Positions 35,224 through 47,156 are shown, numbered from the stretch's first letter. The stretch is DNA of 64,000 bases from Chalara sp. BL73 (GCA_918026815.1 CAKJVC010000246.1:124001-188000); one strand, 5' to 3'. The notes: generated by a model not told the origin, from the sequence alone. Made by a program: numbers and translations.

Positions 35224-36304
35224 TTAATACCCATCATAACCTCCTGGTGCCACTACTCCTTGCGCATATGCTCTAGAACTCATTGGCAGTTGCTGTTGTT
35301 GAGGTGCCATTCTCATCTGTTGCTGCACATTCAAATCCGCAAACCAAGGGTGTTGCAGCGCATCATGAGCACTGATTCGCAACTCTGGACGCAATTGTAA
35401 CATTCTCTGTAGAAGATCAATTCCTGATGGGTCGATCTGCGGTAAGATAACGCGAAGATCCTGTGTGGCATACATCTGGAAGTTTTGCTTATACTCTGTA
35501 TATTGCGAGATTCCAGGCCAAGAACGCTCGGATGGGGTCCCCATTATCCGGAAAATACGAACAAGTTGATCTTCATTTGTGGTTCCTGGGAAAAGTGGAC
35601 GACCGGTGTACATCTCCGCCATAATGCAGCCCGCCGACCAGATATCGATACTTGTGTTGTAGGTGCGCGATCCTAAAAGAACGTCGGGAGCACGGTACCA
35701 AAGGGTTACAACTTCGTTAGAAAAGGTGTTGACAGGAATTCCAAAGGCCCGAGCCAGACCAAAATCCGCAAGTTTGAGCTGGCCCTTGTGGTTGATCAGA
35801 AGATTCTGAGGCTTCAGATCACGATGGAGCACTCTGTTCGTATGACAAAAGTCGATGCCAAGAAGAAGCTGATGCATGAATGACTTGATTGTCACTGGCG
35901 GAAGTGCGCCACGATCACCCTGCGTATCCATATACTTCTTCAGGTCTTTGTCCATAAACTCGAAAACGAGCATCAACTTATTCTCAGTATGGATGACATC
36001 GTGGAGGCTGACTATGTTTTCGTGCTTCAATTCTTTCATGAGTGAGATTTCCCGAATCGCTGTGGATGGCGTGCCCTCCTCCGAATCAAGGTGAATTTCC
36101 TTCAAGGCTACCAGTTCGCCAGTTTGTCGATTTCGTCCCTTGAAGACCTGGAAAGAGTTAGAAATGCCTAGGCAATGCGATTTCACTCCGGAGTCATTTG
36201 CTCTATTGCATAGCTCCAACAAAGGCTCAAGTACATACCGTAGCATAAGTACCCTCTCCCAGCTTTTCTAGCTGTTGGAATGAGCTTGGATGTCTCTTAT
36301 CCAT
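35224..36304 (-). CDS. PHO85: Cyclin-dependent kinase, PHO85/PhoA type
   Basis: Serine/threonine kinase that with Pcl-type cyclins links phosphate supply, morphogenesis and the cell cycle. Exons 36304-36239 and 36147-35224 (91-bp intron) sum to 990 nt, or 329 residues. Motifs: glycine loop LGEGTYATV across the splice; catalytic K38 in VALKEI; cyclin helix PSTAIRE at 49-55; catalytic D132 in HRDLKPQN; Mg-binding DFG at 150-152; activation-loop S165 ([15 protein letters not shown]) where Cdk1 has Thr, as in Pho85; hinge [12 protein letters not shown]. The C-terminus after [12 protein letters not shown] is a short Gln/Met-rich tail ([12 protein letters not shown]) ending GGYDGY. It is divergent from the septin-like GTPase gene. 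Confidence 0.95.
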
Positions 36305-37084
36305 CGTGGTGGGAGGCTCTCCTGTATCCAGATTCTGTATGCTGATGGTGCTAGGTAGAGCGTATGGTAGACGCTGTGCGGTAGGCGAAGGAGGAAATGT
36401 TCTTGTAGAGGGGTCAAGCTCTGGTTTTCGAAGATCGGTGTACCTGGGATCGAAGAGGATAGATGCTGGTGTACAGAGGTGCTGTAGAATAGATAACGCC
36501 TCTCTTGAGGTGTTTCTGGAAGCCGTGTTGAAATGGAATACAAGTTGGGTGACTTGCTGCACTTCAATGAAAAATATGGGAAGGATCGTCGGTGCTTGCC
36601 TGACGGGCTGGTTTTGATATTATTGGGTGTTGTTTGCCCTGGGAAGAGGCTATGCGCGCCTAAAGGAGCGTCTGAAAATAACTCCCGTTCTGCTGGTGCT
36701 GCCAACCACTCCCCACCCTCCAAAATTCCCACGGCTAGCTTGATCCGTTACATAAGCTTCTTTTAAGTCACGTGATTACACATATTCTCACATGACTCTC
36801 ACGCTCTTTATGTCATCAATCCCACTCAACACCTCACCGATAAGGCATCAAGGCCCCTTTCTCCACAGTACTGTTGATGTGATCTCTCAGCCGATAAGGT
36901 AGATGAGGGGTTACGTTCTGGTGCAGGGTGGCTCGGTGGCTTCAACTTTGTAACCCCAACACAAAGCTTTGCACACAAATTTAAAAAACAAACTTCTATC
37001 ACACGTACGTCGGGTATGATATGATAGAAAGACAACATATTCTGCGTCTGTTTGTGACTGATCTTTTCCTTCCTTCTACATAAC
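36305..37084. other. Divergent promoter, kinase / septin-like GTPase
   Basis: 780 bp between the two start codons. Open frames on both strands are chance frames within this leader region; a CACGTG-type E-box core appears as GTCACGTGATT near 36768-36778, a site resembling the Pho4 or Cbf1 core. Functional use is not shown. Confidence 0.4.
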
Positions 37085-39423
37085 ATGCGTCCACTTCCGG
37101 GCGACGAGACCACTTCCAGGTCTCGAAGGACTAGCTTCACAGACAACGATCCCACTCCTTTGGCACGACCAGGCCACCCTCCGCAGATGTCCTACTTCCT
37201 CACAACTGAAGAAGAAATTGGAGATACAAATCCTATGTCTGTAGCAAGCAGAACAAAGCGGCAAGATGCCCCCAAAGAAGGCACCTTTGGTGTGGAGAGC
37301 TTGGAAACTACGATAAGCTCCTTACCCTCAGATAACGAGAATGGAGACGAGAAGCTGCGTATTGCAAGGAGAAACTGGAAGAAGAAGTTGGCTGTCTCAA
37401 CAACAGGAAAAGATCTCGACCCGCCAGATCCAGGCTCCCCTTCTTCCGACGATGTCAGTCGAAATGCCTCCCCTTGTCACCACCGAAGTGCTTCCCAGAC
37501 CACTCTTTCCCGCCCTTTCACACCTCTTTCCTACGCATCTGCTGGACCTACATCCTTCATCAACAGCCCGTACTCAAGAAGGTCTTCAGACGCTGGATCT
37601 TCTTCCATGGATGATGCCAGCCAGGCAATCATGTCTAGTGGGGATGAAGAGAAGGAAGAGGCTTTACAATTGTTAGATAGCGGAAGTGCTCCACAATTAG
37701 TCATGCCTAGCATCAAGATGCCGAGCAGGAGGCCATTTACAGACAAGGGTAAATACATGGGCAGATTGAAGGTGTTAATTGCGGGAGATTCTGGTGAGTT
37801 CCGTGAGATGAACTAATAGGATATTGCTTACAACCTTAGGCGTTGGAAAATCTTCCCTAATTAAGGCGATCGTGCAGATATGCGAAGATATCGTACATGT
37901 AGACCCACTGGCGAGTTCTGCTATATCACTTCCACAATCACGAAAGAACTCAAGAACGAAGTCGAGAACTAGAGGCACAGACATGGAAGCAACCTCAGAA
38001 ATTACTGAAGTGTATGCAAGCACTCGAGCATATCCAGCATGGTGGTCCGATTTGGAGGAAAGCCGTATTTTGCGGAGAAGGAAGAGTATGGGTGATTCTG
38101 TTTTAGAGAGGAATTTATGCTTCGTTGATACCCCTGGTTATAGCAATAAGGCTTCGGTACGTGTTACTTCGACTTCATTTGAATTTTGCTAATGAACGTA
38201 GTGTTTGGAAACAATCATTCCTGTAGTTGATTACATTGAAGCGCAACTACAAAAGGCTGCATCGCTGCCCAACATGAGTGATAGTGATATGGTCAGCATG
38301 CTGAGTGGAAATGGTGGGACGCAGGTAGACCTTGTCTTCTACGTGTTCAACAATCGTAAGGGTATATTTATCTACAAATTAGAGCTGACAGCTAACATTT
38401 TCAACAGAAGTGAAGTCGGTTGATGTTGAATATTTGAAACGACTTTCACAATTCACGAATATCATACCAATAATCTCTCAAGTAGATGTTCTTAACATCG
38501 ACCAGTTAGCAGAATTGAAGGGGAATATCACGAGTGCGCTGGAAACGAACAACATACGAACCTTTTCATTGGTTAAGCCGGGTGATATTGGTCAAACTAA
38601 TTTCACAGCTCCTTACGCAGTATCTGCGCATCCTTCAAAGGATGAAGAAACTATGGATGCCTCGCTTCTGATGTCCCCAGACTATGTACAACCGCTCCTC
38701 CCATCCGAGCTCGATCAACTTGTGTCACAAGTTTTTGAACGAGATACCATTTCGTGGCTTAGGCACTCTGCGGCCAAAAAGTTTACCCAGTGGAGAAGCG
38801 CAGCAGAGCCACATTCAAAACCCCAATCGCTTTATCGGCCCTTGACCCAGTCTAATTCGCTGGTTTCTGCATCAAATCTTCTCACTGCGCCAGTTGGCGT
38901 AACTACGTCTTATGCATTAGCAAGAATATCAGACCACACACAAAGAGAAGAAAGGATTGCGCAGGTTCGTTTGGCAAATTGGGCAGCAGATCTTCAGCGA
39001 AGTCTTCAGAACGAGCGCAATCGTTTTGAAGAGCTCGCTAGAGCCGATCGTGCGGTATGGCTCACCGAGCGGTTAGGGGAATGTGTACAAGATGGAACCA
39101 TTGTGCCTTTGTCCGAAGCTCGGCGACCATCGTTTCAGATGTCCGCTTTTGCTAACGAAGTACGGGCCAAGCAGGGGACATACTCGCGGCGAGGGCGCGG
39201 GAATAGACATGTGAATGGAGTCGATCCTCATGATCCCTTAGGATTATTACAACTCAATGAGGAAATGAAGCAGAAAGCCATGTTTGCTCTTAGACTTGTG
39301 GGCAGTTTTGGGTTTATAGGCGGTCTTGCATTCTGGATTACGAGGCAGTGGCATGGTGCGGGTGGTGATGTTGATTCGGACAGAGGCTTAATGAGCTGGA
39401 TGGGAAAGGCAGGTGTATGGTAG
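37085..39423 (+). CDS. Septin-type G-domain protein with a C-terminal membrane segment
   Basis: P-loop GTPase related to septins. Exons 37085-37793, 37840-38156, 38202-38355 and 38408-39423 sum to 2196 nt, or 731 residues. The N-terminal 225 residues are disordered and Ser/Pro-rich. The G domain begins VLIAGDS and continues GVGKSS after a 46-bp intron that splits the P-loop (residues 234-242). G3 is FVDTPGY; a long insert with basic repeats (RKNSRTKSRTRG) lies between. The G4 position reads PIISQVDVL rather than the septin AKAD-type text, so nucleotide specificity may be altered. A coiled coil (REERIAQVRLANWAADLQRSL) follows. Near the C-terminus AMFALRLVGSFGFIGGLAFW is a single membrane-spanning helix, unlike core septins. 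Probably acts at membranes; partners unknown. Confidence 0.8.
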
Positions 39424-40489
39424 ATAGCTATGTATGGCGTTGTGGATCAGGTAGCATGGATCTCTTCTCATACTCTTTTTCAAGCCTACGGGCTTTATGA
39501 TATAGCGCATTAGCAGAGCATAGATTCACCAATTTTGGAATAGTCTCCATTTAGGTGGTGTCACAATGGAGACAAACACGGTTTGTATATCCCAGTTCCC
39601 TACCAGCTACAGTTCCTTGTTTGCTAGATGCAACCGCGGTAAGGTTTCTGGAATCCACTTGTTCCTAATTGTGATTTATTAGTATGCACTGCATAGACTT
39701 CCTATTCCCGTCGGGGTGCTAGGCGAGGAGACCAGTCTATCACCCAAATCCTAATTTCCATCTCATCTTCAAGAATTTTATGGTGTGTTGTCTGGTATAC
39801 CTGGCATGAACCAAACTAGAAGTACTTCAGACACAATACAGATCATGGCCAAGTTGATGATCCATGTAGAAAACAACAACGTGGACGCGCCAGCAAATCA
39901 ACAACTATCACCGACCCACCTACACCCAGACACTCAGCTCAAACGGCCTTTGAGCGCTGCGTGAGCAGTTACGAATATCTCACAGCCCAGGACTCAGACA
40001 ATGAGCGGTTATTATACTTCCTGATGCACAGTTAATAGTAGAACATATAACAGAGAAAATGGGATGGTTGGAGACTCAGTGAATTAATGCCACCAGTGTT
40101 TTCTTGAATCTAGAGTCTTCAAAAATTCACATAGGACTCTACGTATTAACCGACAATATGCATGCTGGTTGAAATATTACTCTAATCGGTACAACATCTT
40201 GTATGAAATTCGCAGCTTCAAGGTATCTCCCAACCCTTTGAAGGAATAATATGTGTTATAAACTTATTCTCTCCTATTGTGACTAAGAATCAGATTGGCT
40301 TTTTGTAAGCAGGAAGGACTAAACTGTGATAGGTCTCTCAAGTGCAAACAATGCTAGTATCAATTCATCCATACCATCCGGATCCACCTTCTATATCCCA
40401 TGAAAGGGACCCACGGCCCCGAATACCATCGGCAAGTAAATGGCTTGAACACAACGTTCCTGGAGATTGAACTACATCCTTACCCACTA
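39424..40489. other. Intergenic, no feature seen
   Basis: Sequence between the septin-like gene and the left end of the transposon. No coding frame or repeat of note. Confidence 0.4.
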
Positions 40490-40542
40490 AGTCCCCACCC
40501 CCCCCTTTCGGCCACCCCTGCCTTTCGGCCACCTCGCTTAGC
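40490..40542 (+). repeat. Left terminal inverted repeat
   Basis: 53 bp starting AGTCCCCACCCC. The motif CCTTTCGGCCACC occurs twice in direct orientation within it, separated by four bases, probably two transposase-binding sites. Confidence 0.92.
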
Positions 40543-40637
40543 ACACCGTAACTTCTCATGCCCTCACTTTGAATAATTATAATTTGATAATAACTTATCT
40601 GATACTTTTGAAATTGTGGCTACTATTGCAATTAATT

Positions 40638-42242
40638 ATGAAGCCTCAGTATATGGAAGAAGACTTATTACGGGCCCTTGAAGCTATTAGCCAGGGTGAT
40701 TCTATCCGAAAAGCTAGTCTCGAATGGGGCATACCAAGGTCTACTCTTCAAAGTAGGATTTATGGCCACCAAACCCGTCAAACAGGTGCTGAAGCACTGC
40801 AAAAGCTAGCTCCGGTTCAGGAGAAGCGCTTAACAGACTGGATTCTAGTTCAAGAAAGCTTAGGGCTTAGCCCTACGCACTCGCAGATTAAAGACTTTGC
40901 TCAGCGGCTTTTAACTGTACGAGGAGACACTACTACACTAGGAAAACGCTGGATACGAAGCTTTTTGAAAAGGAATCCCATTCTCCGGACTAAGAGACAG
41001 TATAGTATTGATTCTGTACGTGTCAATGGAGCTACGTCAGAAATTATAAAGCTTTGGTTCCAAAAATTCCAAATTCCTGAAATCAAAGCAATTAAGCCGG
41101 AAAATCGGTGGAATATAGACGAAGCTGGCATTATGGAAAGCCAAGGAGTTAATGGGCTAGTCGTTGGGAGTAAAAATCGGCGTTTTATTCAGAGAAAGCA
41201 GCCCGGATCTAGAGCTTGGACCTCATTTATTGAATGTATTTCAGCCACCGGCCGAGCGCTCGATCCACTGGTTATATACAAAGGAAAATCAGTACAGCAA
41301 CAATGGTTCCCTACTAACCTTGATAAGTTTAGCCGTTGGCACTTTACTGCTACCGAAAATGGCTGGACTACAGACGTTACAGCCCAGGAATGGCTTGAGA
41401 AAGTATTTATACTTTCTACGGCTTTCCCGGACCCTCAAGAGCCTAGACTGCTCGTTCTAGACGGCCATGGAAGTCATGAGACTACAGAATTTATGTATAC
41501 GTGCTTTATGCATAATATATACTTACTGTTTTTGCCTCCTCACTCGTCTCACGTTTTACAGCCTTTAGATTTATCAATTTTCTCCCCTTTGAAAGCAGCT
41601 TACCGAAAAGAGCTTGGTAACTTAAGTCTTTTGTCTGATTCTACTCCAATTGGGAAGCGGAACTTTTTATTATGCTATCAGAAGGCCCGGGAACAAAGTC
41701 TGATACTTAAGAATATTAAAGCTGGGTGGAAGGCTACCGGTTTATGGCCGATTAATATGGCTAAGCCTCTGATAAGCCGTTTGCTTCTTGAAAATAGCAA
41801 TAATGACTCTGCACCAGCTCCAAAGGACTTGATTATGGAAGAAGGACTGGTATGGAATGAGAATATATCAGCTATTCAATAGGAAACTCCTAGAAAAGCT
41901 AGAAATGTGCGTTTACAAGCCGATATAATTACTCGATTAGAAGAGACCGATCTCCCAACTCGTCGCCAGCTTTTTAAGAAGCTTGCAAAAGGCTGGGATG
42001 AAAAAGACTACGCTTTAGCCCAAGCAGAGCTTCGAATAAAACAATTGGAAGCTAAAATAGAAGGGTCCCAGCCTAAGAAAAGACGGAAAGTTAGAGTAAG
42101 CCCGAATTCGAAGTTTGCAAGCGTCCGGGCCATTAAAGTAGCCCAAATAGAAGCCGGGGATAGAGAAATTGAAGAAGGAGACTCTGATTCGTCTGTAAAT
42201 ACTGAGGCTACGGGCGATTGTATAGAAGTTCAAGGGTTGTAG
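40638..42242 (+). pseudogene. Pogo-family transposase with one in-frame TAG
   Basis: Transposase of the Tc1/mariner-pogo superfamily. The frame starts at the ATG of MKPQYMEED and runs 414 codons to TAG at 41880-41882, then continues open in the same frame for 119 more codons to a stop at 42242 (534 residues if the stop is read through). N-terminal psq-type helix-turn-helix at residues 6-42 (LLRALEAISQGDSIRKAS, GIPRSTLQSRI); CENP-B-type second helix-turn-helix at about 60-115 (GKRWIRSFLKRNP). Catalytic triad: D161 in NIDEAG, D275 in VLDGHGSH and D311 in QPLDLSIFSPLK, a DD35D spacing. After the stop come ETPRKARN, a coiled coil and a basic segment KKRRKVR (probable nuclear signal). All three catalytic residues precede the stop, so a shortened enzyme might still fold. 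Confidence 0.9.
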
Positions 42243-42273
42243 AGATATTAGGCTTTGAAGTGGGTGGGAGGGA

Positions 42274-42326
42274 GCTAAGCGAGGTGGCCGAAAGGCAGGG
42301 GTGGCCGAAAGGGGGGGGTGGGGACT
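42274..42326 (-). repeat. Right terminal inverted repeat
   Basis: Exact reverse complement of the left end over 53 bp, including the eight-base G run and both GGTGGCCGAAAGG copies. Confidence 0.92.
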
Positions 42327-42328
42327 TA

Positions 42329-43377
42329 CAAAGAAGATTTAGGTAATCGAGTTCTGCTAGCCTCGGCTTGAGATAATAATACGAGCTGTAATGTCTTGGC
42401 TCACAAAGGCAATAGGGGCTCGTCTAACTGGCCAATTATGGAAGTTCACTTTCGGTGACACTATTTTGCCAGAACAATATATGCCATTAAAGAAGGGTGC
42501 AAACTATGCCGACGGTCTGAGTGTTGTTTCAAAGGTGTGGACATATACAAGACTAAGAAGTTCGCCAATAAAATGAGAACCTGAAAGAAAAGCTTTGTCA
42601 CGGCCATTTCTATGAGCACCAACATAAAATGCAACAAGATATTACAAACTCCTTGCCAGAAACAGAAGTCAAAATATGTTCATCAGTCTAGAAGCGATAA
42701 ATTTGGGAGATATTTGTCGCTGTACCTTTCTGGCCACGTCTGATAGCTTTATATAAACCATATGGTTGGTGCAAATACAATATTCCTCTATACTGGCTTT
42801 ACTAAAAACCACGTTAGATGTTTGGGTAAGATCATATTGTTCTATACATCTGCAGACTTTTTCAAACTAGAAGAGGCTGTCAAGAACTTTCATGATTGTT
42901 GAGCTCACAATCTTCAAACTGGGTCTGAGAAGGATCTTTCGATTATTGGAGATTCCTAAACAATTTTTCTTGTAGACATCACAACTTAAGCACCTATATA
43001 ATATTCTATACCACGCTCTCGACAGTTATATTAGATTTCCCAGAGCCTTTACTGTAGAGTACAGAATGGTTTAGAGTACCATTTTATAGGTCTTTGCGGG
43101 AGATTACCTGTGTCGCATTAATATTTGCTAGCGAAAGACGTAGTTCCCCAACAAAATCTTTGTGAAATATGGACTGCTACATGAAGCGGCTCGTGTATGT
43201 GGCTTGCACTTGGTGCGGCTCATATATGCGGCTGGTATATGCGGGTCCTACGTTAGGGTCCGACTTGGTAGCATCCCCAAGAGATATTTGCTCTGATTTT
43301 CAAGTTCGATCATTCTTACAGTTCTCTCTAATTTACAATACTTGTCAATCCCCACCACCGAAGAAGTTCCATCAACG
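42329..43377. other. Intergenic, no feature seen
   Basis: AT-rich sequence right of the transposon. A short open frame at 42391-42576 has no motif. A near-repeat of CGGCTCGTGTATGTG-like text at 43183-43235 is the only pattern seen. Confidence 0.35.
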
Positions 43378-44664
43378 ATGTATTGCTACGTGCTGAGCAT
43401 TCACGGGGCAGTACAGTACTATCCTGCCAACAACTCTTCGAATCTCTCTACAATAACGGCTGGCCAAACAATCAATGGAAGTTCACTACTGCTTCCGCCA
43501 GAAGTTGAGCGTTCGATTCTGAACATGGCTCAAGGAGTCGGAGATATTCTGGAACTGGCAGCTTTTCCTCTACCAGTTTTTTTCAGCAACCTACTACTAC
43601 CAGTTCCAGAACTACATCCCAGAAAGTTTGTTTTACGGATCTCGGCATCCTCTAGCGGTGATTTCAAACTGTTTACTTCGAAGGAGGGAGATAAGCAGAA
43701 CACGGCTTTGTTACACACCAAGCAACTGTTCCCTACTTGGCATTATCGCTATGAGGCAATGTTGTGCATGCACATTTGGGGCTCACCGAAAGACATGTTC
43801 TCCTGTGTGCATTGCCAGAAGGCTTGGAGCATTGCAAAAAAATTCATTCCAGATGGCAAAGTCTCAGCTGCATTAGCAAACAGCCTAGTGAGCACCAGTC
43901 CATGGTTTGCAGACCGTTACATCCTCTTCCTCTCGCCTAATATTACTTGCCAAACACTTGAGCTCATTGCTCTCTCAATGTCCGCCAAGGATCTGGCTGC
44001 CATAAAGCGGCTTGCGATAAATGACAGATGGTTCAAACGAGAGAATGTCGAAATCATTCCCTTTCTTCAAAAGTTTAACAACCTGAAGGAGTTGATACTC
44101 GTTTCAGAGCCAGAGCCCGAGTACAAAGCAGTCTTTGAGAAATGTACCCTCAAACGCAAGCAACCTCTGGCGAATAGGGGAAAGCGATTCTGGTACTATG
44201 ACAACTGGCGCGTCCAGCTTGTACCCGACGTGGATTATCCTACCGTTCCAGACAAAATCGAGCTCGCAACTATCCGAACACCCTTCACCCGCACCGCCAT
44301 TAATCGCGTAATGGAGGTGGAGGCGGAGCTAAGAGCCACCAGAGACAAGGAAGCATGGCCGGTTGATGGATTCGTCTGCAATTTGGTATGCATCACGAGG
44401 AATGGTGTTAAGTGCGAGTCGGACTACCGAGAGGATACGCAGGCGGATGCTGAGGTAGATGCGTTGATGAAGGAAAACCAGGCTCTGGTGGATGCGAATG
44501 TCGGTGCTGTGTTGGACCAATACCTCGAAGAAGAGGCGCAGGATGAGAATGGTGGCCTTTTCGATTCTGGAGACGACGGATACTTTGGTGAGGGGCTCGA
44601 GGAACTGGGTGATGACCTAGAGCTCGAGGGAAGTGGCGGCGACGTGGAGGAGGCTTCTAAATGA
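43378..44664 (+). CDS. Unrecognised protein, possibly 2EXR-related
   Basis: Single-exon frame of 428 residues from the ATG of MYCYVLS. I do not recognise the family with certainty. The pattern LLPPEVERSILNMAQ early on, and later ILFLSPNITCQTLELIALSM, IKRLAINDRWF and FNNLKELILVSEPE, resembles the layout of the 2EXR domain proteins expanded in plant-associated Leotiomycetes. A CVHCQKAW cysteine pair may be incidental. The last 40 residues are strongly acidic (EEEAQDENGG, DDLELEGSGGDVEEASK). No signal peptide or membrane segment. Codon use and length without stops support a real gene; it lies next to the transposon. Confidence 0.7.
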   Translation: MYCYVLSIHGAVQYYPANNSSNLSTITAGQTINGSSLLLPPEVERSILNMAQGVGDILELAAFPLPVFFSNLLLPVPELHPRKFVLRISASSSGDFKLFTSKEGDKQNTALLHTKQLFPTWHYRYEAMLCMHIWGSPKDMFSCVHCQKAWSIAKKFIPDGKVSAALANSLVSTSPWFADRYILFLSPNITCQTLELIALSMSAKDLAAIKRLAINDRWFKRENVEIIPFLQKFNNLKELILVSEPEPEYKAVFEKCTLKRKQPLANRGKRFWYYDNWRVQLVPDVDYPTVPDKIELATIRTPFTRTAINRVMEVEAELRATRDKEAWPVDGFVCNLVCITRNGVKCESDYREDTQADAEVDALMKENQALVDANVGAVLDQYLEEEAQDENGGLFDSGDDGYFGEGLEELGDDLELEGSGGDVEEASK

Positions 44665-45649
44665 AGATGTGACGGCAGAGCAAGTTATGCTAAGGCATCG
44701 TTTTCTCACTATTGATCCACATATGTACAATTTCAAACTAGCGACTGTACAAAGTAGATTTATTGAAACCTGTTGTTAATGTGCCTGGTCTAAGAACATC
44801 GCGGGAATGCAACTTCCTCACAATTCCAACCAACACGGCGGATGGGCTTGCCAAGAATATGCCTTGAGGGCAGACATATACCCGCATTGCCACTCTTTTT
44901 CCGGTCTTCCGAGGTGTTGGTGGCTTTTGGTCTCTATTCACGCCAATAGACAGCTTGGGTTACACCAGCATATCGTATTGTAGGGCCAAGCCAAGCAAGA
45001 TACCTCACCTCAGGATCGACAGCCTGCCTGCTCAGTACCTGCCAACATCCATGGATTAAATATCAAAACTAGCACGACTTGGTTGCCGACGAGGCGTCAA
45101 ATCCCGCAGACAACGCAGCGCCTGGCTCGACCAAGAACGTAGGTAAGCAAGCACATACCCCAACAGCTCACACAACTCTAAATCTTATCCCCGCGTAACG
45201 ATCCTAGCGCGACTCGCCGTGGACGTCCTCGCATGAAACTCTCGCGGATGGCGTTGCGCGGGAATAGACGCACGGTAAATCAAAAGCGAGAGATAAACGA
45301 ACGGATTATGGTAAGAAGGGAGAGACGAGCAACAAACGGCTTAAGCGCCTTTCATTTCGATTTTTGAGCATACCACGATCTTGTGTCTTGGTGTCACCTT
45401 GCAACAGATGATAGGGGCGAACTCCTCGCAGGGCGAACCCAAATCGAGAAGATAAGCAGAGACGCCTCCGGCGCGCTTATTCGATGGCATTACTTCTGAG
45501 CATGGTCTAAAGCGCAACACGATGGGGACAGGATAGTTGTAAAGGCATATTACTTCATATTTTCAGAAGTCAACGCGACGGTTGCACAACACCGCAGAAC
45601 CCGGCACAAGAAGTATTGTATTAAATTGTATTTTGAATGACCTATAACA
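44665..45649. other. Intergenic, no feature seen
   Basis: Convergent 3' regions of the 2EXR-like gene and the GPCR gene. No convincing frame or repeat. Confidence 0.4.
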
Positions 45650-47156
45650 TTATCGAGCTGTCCCTCTAGTGTTTGGCCTACTGCTATGGAGTTCAGTCAT
45701 GCTATCCGTCTCCACATATTTGCCTCTATTCTGTCGGAAGCCCCCTCTATCACTTCCCCCAAAGGGACCAATACTCGACCTCTTCCCGTATCGCATCCGA
45801 TCGATGATGGATTTGCAAGCGTTTAGATTATTCGTGATATAAATGACCGCATTCCAGAAGCCTTGTAGTGGCAACACAAAGGCGGCGGCATATTGAAGCC
45901 CTACTGACACCTCGCCCTCGTGTACGACGGAATAGAGTCTGTTGGCTGAAGATGGTATCCATGTCACCATCATGGCGATGAAGAACAGTACCGATACCTT
46001 TGTATATGACCAGGCAGCATTCTCAGCTTGATGTGCAGCGTGTCGTCTTAAGGGATTGATTCTCGGGATTCCCAGACTCGACTTTGACGATATCGGATTT
46101 CTTCCAAAATCAGCCCGTTGAGAATCAGATGGCTGTGAGCCAATTGTAACATTTCTATCCAAACCACTTTCAACATCAAGAGATTGTGCAGATCCTACTG
46201 CCTTCTGAGACTTCTCGAATGGGGTTTTCGAACTTGATATGGTGATAGTATATGCATTCTCTGGGTTAGTGGGTGCTGTAGGGAAACCATTATCTTGCTT
46301 GGTATTGAGCCTTCCTAAGTCGATATTTTCCGACGAAGATTGGTTCACTGCCTCTGAGGTCACGAACACTTCGGTTGTCTTCATAGACTGGAATGGATCG
46401 TTGATGAGGGGTAGCGGATCCTGCACTGGTGCGTCGAAATTTCGAAGATTCTTCCTCTGTGCCCAGATTTCTCTACCAGCTCGGAGATATATTGCCATTG
46501 TGAGAAGAATAACAAGCCTATATTAGGTTAGGATACACTTTCATTCAAGTGTCGTGTCACATACCACACTGGGGCGTAAAAGGTTACGATGCGCAGAATA
46601 TCCCATTCTCCACTGACCCAGCACCACAAGGTTGCGTTGCCATACACACGACCCTTGTCGTTGCTTTTTGTGAAGATGTACACAAAGCCCGGAATAAAAG
46701 GGACTCCATAACAAAGAATGAAATAGAGAACCTCCAGTCGCCGGAGTCTCTCCGCATCAAACTTTCGATAGAACGTCAGGTACACATTACATGCCATAGC
46801 CAACGTCCAGTATGCATCAGCCGCCATGAACCTGAGAGAGGTTTTAGTGAGTTTAATAGAAAGTAGGGTGAGATGACATACATCTGAATCAGGAAAGCCT
46901 GAAATTGACACAGTCCAGACTTTGGATTGGACAAGGCATCTCGTGAGATGAGCGTCGCAACATTTGTAAAAATGTTTCCCATGGAAGCATAGAACACCAG
47001 TCTATTGATTGGCTTGACTCGAAATTCTCTCTGAGCCAAGAAACTGATAGCGATAAAAGTACATCCTGCTATAGATAGTGTCGAGCATGTTCGCTCAATG
47101 GTAGTGAAGTTCGTGAGGTCTTTGGGATGGTTGTTCAAAAGGTCCACTAGCTTCAT
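45650..47156 (-). CDS. cAMP-receptor-like seven-transmembrane GPCR
   Basis: Fungal G-protein-coupled receptor of the cAMP-receptor-like (GprH / Dicty_CAR) class, sitting in the plasma membrane and probably sensing nutrients. Exons 47156-46882, 46831-46565 and 46517-45650 sum to 1410 nt, or 469 residues. TM1 near CSTLSIAGCTFIAISFLA; TM2 near INRLVFYASMGNIFTNVATLIS; TM3 after a conserved Cys (GLCQFQAFLIQMFMAADAYW, crossing the first splice); TM4 VLYFILCYGVPFIPGFVYIF; TM5 WDILRIVTFYAPVWLVILL, crossing the second splice. A long third loop of about 130 residues, rich in Ser and Asn, follows, then TM6 VSVLFFIAMMVTWIPSSANR and TM7 YAAAFVLPLQGFWNAVIYI. The C-tail is short with RYGKRSS basic text. Ligand and G protein unknown. 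Confidence 0.9.

Larger units (their letters stand above)
40490..42326 (+). mobile_element. Fot1/pogo-type DNA transposon (Flipper-like), near-complete
   Basis: Class II element of 1837 bp flanked by a TA dinucleotide on each side (40488-40489 and 42327-42328), the target duplication of Tc1/mariner-type elements. Both ends begin AGTCCCC, and the 53-bp terminal inverted repeats match perfectly by eye. One long transposase frame fills the inside. The length and repeat size are close to those I recall for Flipper of Botrytis cinerea (about 1.84 kb, about 48-bp ends). Perfect ends imply a young insertion. The single in-frame stop in the transposase is the only visible defect. Confidence 0.92.
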
